Below, in pieces: positions 7,138 to 12,534 of a DNA stretch of 14,551 nucleotides. Origin of the DNA: a bacterium (lineage in GTDB: Bacteria; Patescibacteriota; Microgenomatia; UBA1400; PJMF01); contig JAFRKU010000075.1 of NCBI GenBank assembly GCA_017431585.1, positions 1 to 14,551 on the forward strand. Direction: 5' to 3'. The notes beneath the pieces were generated by a model. It was not told where the DNA came from. It did not search any database and saw only the letters and a list, made by a program, of their open reading frames with translations. Every line of letters begins with the position of its first letter. The stretch's first letter is position 1. The position numbers and the translations under genes are program-made.

Positions 7138-7157
7138 TTGTCTACAAATGTAGACAA
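7138..7157. promoter_or_regulatory. 20-bp perfect palindrome upstream of gap (candidate operator)
   Basis: TTGTCTACAAATGTAGACAA has 9-base arms and a 2-base centre, all matching. The core TACAAATGTA fits the TACAnnTGTA box known for CopY/BlaI-type repressors. That is a pattern match only; no such regulator is in the window. It lies 68 bases before the gap ATG and just after pyrH. Confidence 0.6.
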
Positions 7158-7180
7158 AATGTGAACAGAAAGGTTAACAC

Positions 7181-7211
7181 GTCAATTGTACAAAATTTGT
7201 GAACAATTGAC
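7181..7211. promoter_or_regulatory. Second inverted repeat upstream of gap
   Basis: GTCAATTGT (7181-7189) and ACAATTGAC (7203-7211) are perfect 9-base inverted arms around 13 bases that themselves contain ACAAAATTTGT (symmetric 5+1+5). The right arm ends 13 bases before the gap ATG, so it could be an operator covering the start region or a hairpin in the gap leader. No clear ribosome-binding site precedes the ATG. Confidence 0.5.
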
Positions 7212-7224
7212 CAAAACAAACGCT

Positions 7225-8265
7225 ATGACAACATTCGGTATCAACGGTTTCGGCCGCATCGGGCGCACTAGTTTTCGGGTCTGGCTCCAGCATCATTTTG
7301 CTCAAGCTCAATTGGGTCTGATTAACACCTCCGGCTCCATGGACATTGACGGCTGGGTCCATCTGCTCAAATACGATAGCAACTATGGCCGCTTAAGCGA
7401 AGAAGTCTCTTTTGAAAAAGTCCAAGCCGCTCGCGATGCCACCCCCGAAAATCCGATCATCGGCTACATTTTGGTCCGGGGGGCGCGCATTCCGGTGTCC
7501 GCCGGTCGCGATCCCAGTCTGCTGCCTTGGGGCCAATTTGGCGTGGAGTCCGTCATTGAATCTACCGGCCGGTTTGTGACCAAGCAGTTGGCCGAAAAAC
7601 ATCTCCAAGGCGGCGCCCGCCGGGTCATTATTTCCGCCCCGGCCAAAGGCGACGGCGTGGATATGTCGGTCATTGGCGTCAAAGATTATGACGCCAGCTC
7701 CAGTGTCGTCTCCAATGCTTCCTGCACCACCAATTGCGTCGCTCCCGTCATCAAAGTTCTCAGTGAGGGTCTGGGTATCCAAAAAGCCCTGCTCAATACC
7801 GTCCACGCCTACACCGACGATCAAAATTTGCAAGACAATTCGCACGCGGATATGCGCCGCGCTCGCTCGGCCGCCGTCAACATCGTCCCCACCTCCACCG
7901 GCGCGGCCCGCGCCGTCGGTAAAATTTATCCGGCTGTATCGGGAATTTTTGACGGTGTGGCCATTCGGGTGCCCAATCGCACCGGTTCGCTGTCTGATAT
8001 CGTGTTCGTCAGCGCCCGTCCCACCACCATCGAGGAAGTCAACGGCTTGCTCACGGCCGCCGCCCAGTCGGAAGCCTGGCGCGATGTTTTGGCGGTCACC
8101 ACTGATCCCATCGTCAGCTCGGATATCATCGGCGATAGCCACTCGAGTATTGTTGATTTATCGCTCACCAATGTCGTCGGTGGCGATTTGGTCCGCGTCG
8201 TCGCCTGGTACGACAACGAATGGGGCTACTGCAACCGCCTCGTGGAGCAAACAATTAAAAATTAA
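7225..8265 (+). CDS. gap: Glyceraldehyde-3-phosphate dehydrogenase, type I
   Basis: This glycolytic enzyme oxidises glyceraldehyde-3-phosphate to 1,3-bisphosphoglycerate with a nicotinamide cofactor. The 346 residues start with the Rossmann motif 'GINGFGRIGR' and contain the active-site 'SNASCTTNC' (catalytic Cys167), the paired His194 in 'NTVHAYT', and 'WYDNEWGYCNRL' near the end. The cofactor loop reads 'LINTSGSMD' where NAD-specific enzymes usually have Ile-Asn-Asp. Loss of this Asp is known from NADP-using forms such as Bacillus GapB, so NADP or dual use is inferred. The ATG at 7225 is chosen because the motif begins three residues later; the frame also extends to a TTG at 7186 through the inverted repeat, which I reject. 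It is preceded by two palindromes that suggest its own control. Confidence 0.97.
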   Translation: MTTFGINGFGRIGRTSFRVWLQHHFAQAQLGLINTSGSMDIDGWVHLLKYDSNYGRLSEEVSFEKVQAARDATPENPIIGYILVRGARIPVSAGRDPSLLPWGQFGVESVIESTGRFVTKQLAEKHLQGGARRVIISAPAKGDGVDMSVIGVKDYDASSSVVSNASCTTNCVAPVIKVLSEGLGIQKALLNTVHAYTDDQNLQDNSHADMRRARSAAVNIVPTSTGAARAVGKIYPAVSGIFDGVAIRVPNRTGSLSDIVFVSARPTTIEEVNGLLTAAAQSEAWRDVLAVTTDPIVSSDIIGDSHSSIVDLSLTNVVGGDLVRVVAWYDNEWGYCNRLVEQTIKN

Positions 8266-8288
8266 CAAAGTAAAAAAGGACAGATATT

Positions 8289-8762
8289 ATGCCACAAACT
8301 GGAGAAGATTTAGCCAACCAAGCGCTATCCGCCGTGAGCGCCGATACCGCCGCTGAGCTGGCCCAATCGGAAAAAATCGCCGAAACGCTCACCGCCTTGC
8401 AAGGCGTCATCGAGCACAACGCCCGCGAACTGCAGGATTTAAGCGCCAAACTCAAAGAAAAACGCGAAATGCTCAAAAATCAGCTCGATAACAACGTCGA
8501 AATTTCCGAAGCCGAAGCCGAAGTCAAGCAGGTCTCCGACAAGCTCAAGCAAGCGCGCGCCAAAGCTGGCAACAGCCAAGAAGTTGTCGATCTCAAGCTG
8601 CAAATCGCCGAACTCAACCAAAGCAAAAAGGAAATCGAAGAAACGTTGTCCAGCCACTTGATCAACTACCACCAACTCACCGGTTCCACCAGCTTTGACA
8701 CCTCCGACGGCGACCAATGGGAATTTAGTATTAATGCCCGTGTCAAGGCCAAAAAATCATGA
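8289..8762 (+). CDS. Small coiled-coil protein, unknown function
   Basis: A 157-residue, charged protein. Residues ~20-122 form long Glu/Lys/Leu/Ala-rich helices with heptad-like spacing, broken near 'KAGNSQE', so an antiparallel hairpin of two coiled coils is plausible. The C-terminal ~30 residues ('SFDTSDGDQWEFSINARVKAKKS') look like a short beta segment. There is no signal peptide or membrane helix, so it is probably cytoplasmic. An AAAGGA ribosome-binding site precedes the ATG at good distance. Its TGA stop overlaps the start of the glycosyltransferase in an ATGA, so the two are translationally coupled and may act together. I do not recognise the family. Confidence 0.85.
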   Translation: MPQTGEDLANQALSAVSADTAAELAQSEKIAETLTALQGVIEHNARELQDLSAKLKEKREMLKNQLDNNVEISEAEAEVKQVSDKLKQARAKAGNSQEVVDLKLQIAELNQSKKEIEETLSSHLINYHQLTGSTSFDTSDGDQWEFSINARVKAKKS

Positions 8763-9688
8763 GCCGCCTCAGCTTCGTCATTAATACCAAAAATTGTGCC
8801 CCCACGCTGCGCGCTTGCCTGGGCAGCATCCTCAATGTCGCCGACGAAATCGTGGCCGTGGACATGGCCAGCACCGACGGCACCATCGATATCATCCGCT
8901 CTTATCCTGGCATCAAGCTGTATCAATACCCCGACCCCGAAGTCGGCTTCGCCGACCCTGCCCGCCAGTTTGCCATCGATAAAGCCACCGGCGATTGGGT
9001 CGCCATCATCGATAGCGACGAAGTCATGCCTCCCGAGCTGGCCGATCTCATGCGTCAAGTGGCCGACGGCGCCCACCCACCCGAAGTCGCCCCCGCCGCC
9101 GCCTATTATATCGCCCGGCGCAATATCATTTGGGGCCAAGAACTCGAGCACACGGCCTGGTGGCCGGATTTCCAGCTGCGCCTGTGGCGCGCTGGCAGCG
9201 TCACCTGGAAACCGATTGTCCACTCCCGGCCGCATATTGACGGAGTCACCAGCCAATTTCCCGCCCGCGAGGAACTCGCTTTCGTCCACTACAATTATCA
9301 AACCGTGGACCAATACCTCGATCGCACTCAAAAGTATGCCACCCTATTGGCCGCCTCCCGCGGTCACAAAAAAACCATCCAAGCCGAGTGGCTCTGGCAA
9401 AACTTTTGGGACGAATGGTGGCGCCGCGGCCTGGCCGGCAACTGTTTTGACGATGGCAGCCACGGTATCGCCCTTGCCCTTCTGCAAGCCGCCAGCGAAT
9501 TGCAAATCACTTGCAAAATGTGGGAAGACCAAGGTTTCCCCGCCCAATCGCTCGACCAGCGCCAAATCCGCGCCCTCTACCGCCGCTGGCACGCTGAAGC
9601 GGCTTTTTGGTGGGCCGATTATTTCGCCCGCCACCGTCGCGGCTTGGCCAAATTATACTGGCGGCTCCGGCGCAAGCTCAAAATCTAG
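8759..9688 (+). CDS. Family 2 glycosyltransferase
   Basis: The 309-residue protein opens with the GT2 GT-A fold: 'SFVINTKNCAPTLRACLGSI' (5-24), 'EIVAVDMASTDGT' (30-42), then 'GDWVAIIDSDEVM' (78-90), whose Asp85-Ser-Asp87 is the metal/nucleotide-sugar DxD motif. It is of the shorter WaaE/KdtX-like type, which adds a sugar from a nucleotide donor to a surface glycan or lipid; donor and acceptor cannot be read from sequence. The C-terminal ~100 residues are Trp/Arg-rich and end in a basic amphipathic stretch ('RRGLAKLYWRLRRKLKI') that could dock on the membrane. No transmembrane helix is visible. It is coupled by ATGA to the coiled-coil gene and followed 13 bases later by an intergenic repeat. 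Confidence 0.9.
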   Translation: MSRLSFVINTKNCAPTLRACLGSILNVADEIVAVDMASTDGTIDIIRSYPGIKLYQYPDPEVGFADPARQFAIDKATGDWVAIIDSDEVMPPELADLMRQVADGAHPPEVAPAAAYYIARRNIIWGQELEHTAWWPDFQLRLWRAGSVTWKPIVHSRPHIDGVTSQFPAREELAFVHYNYQTVDQYLDRTQKYATLLAASRGHKKTIQAEWLWQNFWDEWWRRGLAGNCFDDGSHGIALALLQAASELQITCKMWEDQGFPAQSLDQRQIRALYRRWHAEAAFWWADYFARHRRGLAKLYWRLRRKLKI

Positions 9689-9701
9689 CTAGCGCTCTTC
9701 C

Positions 9702-9804
9702 AGGTTAGCACTCGCAGCTATCATCTGCTAGCAGTCGTTTCCACTTTTAGCACCCTCCAGGCAGGACCTGCTAGCAGTCATGCTCCACGTGCGGCGCCCC
9801 AGGC
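9702..9804. repeat. Structured intergenic repeat, copy A
   Basis: Two tandem hairpin units bounded by TAGCA...TGCTA (9706-9730 and 9748-9773) are each closed by the same CTGCTAGCAGTC (9725-9736 and 9768-9779), whose CTGCTAGCAG is itself a palindrome. They are followed by ATGC-n-CCACGTG-nn-GCGCCCC (9780-9800). Blocks of 12, 14 and ~18 bases are shared with the copy at 14414-14512. It lies between the glycosyltransferase stop and the flavodoxin promoter. No open reading frame or transposase is associated. I know no named family it matches. Confidence 0.75.
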
Positions 9805-9829
9805 AAAACCCGGAAATATTATAGGATAC

Positions 9830-9857
9830 TTGACTTTCGCCTCAATTCTGCTATCAT
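9830..9857 (+). promoter_or_regulatory. Promoter of the flavodoxin gene, near-leaderless
   Basis: A -35 box TTGACT (9830-9835) and a -10 box TATCAT (9852-9857) are separated by 16 bases, each one base from consensus. The expected start, near 9864, is about two bases before the ATG at 9866. The transcript would be effectively leaderless, matching the absence of a ribosome-binding site. Confidence 0.65.
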
Positions 9858-9865
9858 AAGCAAGT

Positions 9866-10642
9866 ATGTTAGACAAAATTCGCACTCTTCTGCTCCAATA
9901 TCGCACGCCGCTGGCGCTGTCCGTCGGCTCGCTAGCCGTAGTCGCGCTCGCCTTCGTTCTCTGGCGCCACTTCACCGGCCGGACTCCATCGCCCCAACCC
10001 TCGGACGCCGCCGACACCCTCGCCGTGGCGCCCAGTCGCACCCTTGTTGTCTACTTTAGCGCCACTGGCACCACCCGTCCCATCGCTCAAACCATCGCCA
10101 CCCAATTGCAAGCTGACTTATTCGAGCTCGTCCCCCAGCAGCACTATAGCAGCGACGATCTCAACTGGCGCGATCCGCACTCCCGCGTCTCCTGGGAGCG
10201 CGACAATTCCACCCATCGTCGCATCGCCCTGCAAAACGCCCACCCGGACCACTTCGACCAATACCAAACCATCGTCATCGGCTATCCTATCTGGTACGGC
10301 ACCTACTCGTGGGTCATCGACGAATTTTTGCGCACCAATGATTTCACCGGCAAACTCATTTATCCTTTCGCCACCTCAGGCAGCAGTGGCATTGACGACA
10401 GTGTCACCGACTTGCGCGCTGTCCTCAGCTCCGGCCAAGTCCAAGCTGGCCGCCGTTTTGCCAGCGACGCCAGTAGCCAGGACATTGCCGCCTGGACGGC
10501 TCGCATTTATACCGCTTTGCGCCCGGCTCAATTGCCCGAGCCCGACGACGTCCGGGTCCTAGACAGCAATTATATCGCGCCCCCGGTGGCTACCCCCAGC
10601 CCTACTCCCGCCGCCACCAATAGCGCTCGCCCCTTGCTATAA
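9866..10642 (+). CDS. Membrane-anchored flavodoxin-like protein
   Basis: A 258-residue flavodoxin-family protein; flavodoxins bind FMN and pass electrons. The FMN phosphate loop is 'YFSATGTTRPIA' (63-74), followed by 'IVIGYPIWYGTYSWVIDEFL' (136-155) and 'KLIYPFATSGSSG' (163-175), the pattern of the flavodoxin_4 group. Before the domain is a basic N-terminus and one hydrophobic helix (about 15-33), then a Pro/Ser linker; there is no lipobox. This suggests anchoring, with the domain probably outside, but charges flank the helix on both sides, so topology is uncertain. The C-terminus is a Pro/Ala/Thr tail ('PPVATPSPTPAATNSARP') like a surface-protein spacer. Its stop overlaps the tRNA promoter. 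Partner and electron donor are unknown. Confidence 0.88.
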   Translation: MLDKIRTLLLQYRTPLALSVGSLAVVALAFVLWRHFTGRTPSPQPSDAADTLAVAPSRTLVVYFSATGTTRPIAQTIATQLQADLFELVPQQHYSSDDLNWRDPHSRVSWERDNSTHRRIALQNAHPDHFDQYQTIVIGYPIWYGTYSWVIDEFLRTNDFTGKLIYPFATSGSSGIDDSVTDLRAVLSSGQVQAGRRFASDASSQDIAAWTARIYTALRPAQLPEPDDVRVLDSNYIAPPVATPSPTPAATNSARPLL

Positions 10643-10662
10643 AGCGCCAGTCGTGATACAAT
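10634..10662 (+). promoter_or_regulatory. Promoter of tRNA-Leu
   Basis: TTGCTA (10634-10639) and TACAAT (10657-10662) are spaced by 17 bases. The predicted start near 10669 is about 6 bases before the mature tRNA 5' end. The -35 box overlaps the flavodoxin stop codon. Confidence 0.55.
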
Positions 10663-10674
10663 CGGCATGTTGGT

Positions 10675-10757
10675 GCCGGGATGTTGGAATGGTAGACAAG
10701 CACGGCTTAGAACCGTGTGCCCTGGCGGGTGTGCAGGTTCGAGTCCTGTTCCCGGCA
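10675..10757 (+). tRNA. tRNA-Leu, anticodon UAG
   Basis: The acceptor stem pairs GCCGGGA (10675-10681) with TCCCGGC (10750-10756), leaving A as discriminator. The anticodon stem CACGG/CCGTG encloses the loop CTTAGAA, giving anticodon TAG (10708-10710), which reads CUN leucine codons. A long variable arm (TGCCCTGGCGGGTGT) marks a class II tRNA, as expected for Leu. The T arm is GCAGG-TTCGAGT-CCTGT. The 3' CCA is not encoded (CGA follows), so it must be added by the CCA enzyme. No terminator separates it from the ABC exporter gene 43 bases downstream. Confidence 0.96.
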
Positions 10758-10800
10758 CGAAAATGCGAGAGAGAAAACATCGGTAAGAGAGTCAAAAAGC

Positions 10801-12534
10801 ATGAATTTGATCAAAAAAATACTACAATCGCTCCGCCAATACCGGACGCTGGCTTTGGTCACACCCGTGCTCGTGGTGGTCGGCGCTGCCTGTGAGCTGC
10901 TGGTGCCTCTGCTTTTGTCGTATCTTATCGATCACGGCGTCAGCCAAGGCGACATCCGCAGCGTCTGGCTCTACTCGGGAGCGATGCTGGCCGCTACCCT
11001 CGCTGGCCTGGGTTTTTCCGTCGCCGGCGCCGTCACGGGTGCGCGCGCCAGCGCTGGCCTGGCCCACAATTTGCGCGCCGATTTATTCGCGCGCATCCAG
11101 GAATTTTCTTTTCGCAACCTCGATCAATTTTCCCCCGCCAGCCTCATCACCCGGATGACCACCGATGTCAACTCGGTCCAAAACGCCTTCAGCATTCTCA
11201 CCCGCATGGCCATTCGCGCCCCGGCCAATCTCCTGCTCGCTTTTATCATTTGCCTGACCATCAATCCCAGCCTGTCGCTCATTTATCTGGCCGTCACACC
11301 TTTTTTGGTCGCTGGCATGTATTGGATCACCACCCACGCCCACCCCCATTTTCAAAAAATGTTTGCCCTCTACGATGATTTCAATCTGGTCGTGGAAGAA
11401 AACTTGCGCGGCATCCGAGTGGTCAAAACCTTCGTCCGCGAGCAGCAACAGCAAGAAAAATTCAACGATGTTTCCGCCCGCATTTACGAAACGGCCTCGC
11501 GCGCCGAGCGCCTGCTCACCCTCACCACTCCCCTCATGGAAGCTAGCTTGTACATCTGTATGCTCCTGATCGCCTGGTTTGGCGCTCACCAGATTGTGGC
11601 CGGCTCTTTTACCATCGGCCAGCTCATGAGCATGGTCACCTACACCATGCAAATTCTCATCAGTCTCATGATGATGTCCATGATGATGGTGATGATCGTC
11701 ACCTCCCGCGCTGCCGCCGAGCGGGTGGTGGCCGTGCTGGAAACTGACTCCGACTTGACCGACCCTGCTCATCCGCGCCTCACTCTCACCGACGGCCGCA
11801 TCGAATTTAAAAACGTAAATTTCTCATATACCGGCAAAAATGATAGCCTTTGTATACAAAATGTGAACTTAACTATTCCTGCCGGGAGCACTATCGGCAT
11901 CATCGGCGACACTGGCTCGGGCAAAACCAGCCTCGTCCAACTCATCCCTCGCTTGTATGATGTCACCTCCGGCCAAGTCCTCGTCGGCGGCCACGATGTC
12001 CGCGCATACAGTTTGGCCACCTTGCGCACCGGCATTTCCATGGTTTTGCAAAAAAATGTTCTTTTCGGCGGCACCATCCGCGAAAATTTACACTGGGGCC
12101 AGCCGTGTGCCACCCAGGAACAACTCGAACAAGCTTGCCGCCAAGCCCAAATTCACGACTTTATCACCAGTTTGCCCCAGGGCTACGATAGCCCGGTAGA
12201 GCAGGGGGGCACCAATTTTTCTGGCGGCCAACGCCAACGCCTCTGTCTGGCTCGCGCCTTGCTCCGCCAGCCGCGCATCCTAATTTTAGACGACGCCACC
12301 AGCGCCCTGGATTCCCAAACCGAAAAACGCATCAGCCGCGCTTGGCAGACAGATTTACCCGATACCACCGTCATTATCATCGCCCAGCGTCTTAGCAGTG
12401 TCCAAAACTGCGATCAAATTGCCATTTTGCACCAAGGCCGCCTCGCAGGCCTGGGCACTCACGCCCAATTATTAAAAAATAATCGGGTGTATCAAGAAAT
12501 TTACGCTTCGCAAGCTCAAGGAGACCACGCATGA
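10801..12534 (+). CDS. ABC exporter half-transporter, degenerate-site subunit
   Basis: A 577-residue half-transporter with a six-helix ABC-B membrane domain (~15-315) fused to an ATPase domain (~333-577). Walker A is 'GDTGSGKT' (369-376), the Q-loop Gln417, the signature 'FSGGQ' (473-477) and Walker B 'ILILDD' (493-498). The catalytic Glu is replaced by Asp498 and the switch His by Gln529 ('IIIAQR'). This is the pattern of the TM287/BmrC-type partner in heterodimeric exporters. A weakly spaced AGAGAG lies before the ATG at 10801; the frame runs back into the tRNA, so longer starts are rejected. The gene overlaps the next by ATGA. About 70 bases at 11806-11875 are conspicuously AT-rich. The substrate (drug, lipid or peptide) cannot be told. 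Confidence 0.93.
   Translation: MNLIKKILQSLRQYRTLALVTPVLVVVGAACELLVPLLLSYLIDHGVSQGDIRSVWLYSGAMLAATLAGLGFSVAGAVTGARASAGLAHNLRADLFARIQEFSFRNLDQFSPASLITRMTTDVNSVQNAFSILTRMAIRAPANLLLAFIICLTINPSLSLIYLAVTPFLVAGMYWITTHAHPHFQKMFALYDDFNLVVEENLRGIRVVKTFVREQQQQEKFNDVSARIYETASRAERLLTLTTPLMEASLYICMLLIAWFGAHQIVAGSFTIGQLMSMVTYTMQILISLMMMSMMMVMIVTSRAAAERVVAVLETDSDLTDPAHPRLTLTDGRIEFKNVNFSYTGKNDSLCIQNVNLTIPAGSTIGIIGDTGSGKTSLVQLIPRLYDVTSGQVLVGGHDVRAYSLATLRTGISMVLQKNVLFGGTIRENLHWGQPCATQEQLEQACRQAQIHDFITSLPQGYDSPVEQGGTNFSGGQRQRLCLARALLRQPRILILDDATSALDSQTEKRISRAWQTDLPDTTVIIIAQRLSSVQNCDQIAILHQGRLAGLGTHAQLLKNNRVYQEIYASQAQGDHA

Noticed and set aside
7186..7224. TTG-started extension of GAPDH
   Set aside because: The extra 13 residues precede the conserved N-terminal Rossmann strand and are encoded by the inverted repeat.
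7393..8142. Long antisense frame opposite gap, and similar ones opposite the glycosyltransferase and ABC genes
   Set aside because: They are typical shadows of C-ending codon usage, with composition unlike real proteins and no start signals.
9702..9804. Integron attC site or phage attachment site
   Set aside because: No RYYYAAC/GTTRRRY core pairs, no integrase gene and no gene-cassette pattern. The element follows ordinary chromosomal genes.
10717..10800. Longer N-terminus for the first ABC subunit
   Set aside because: It would begin inside the tRNA-Leu gene. The ATG at 10801 gives the normal family N-terminus.
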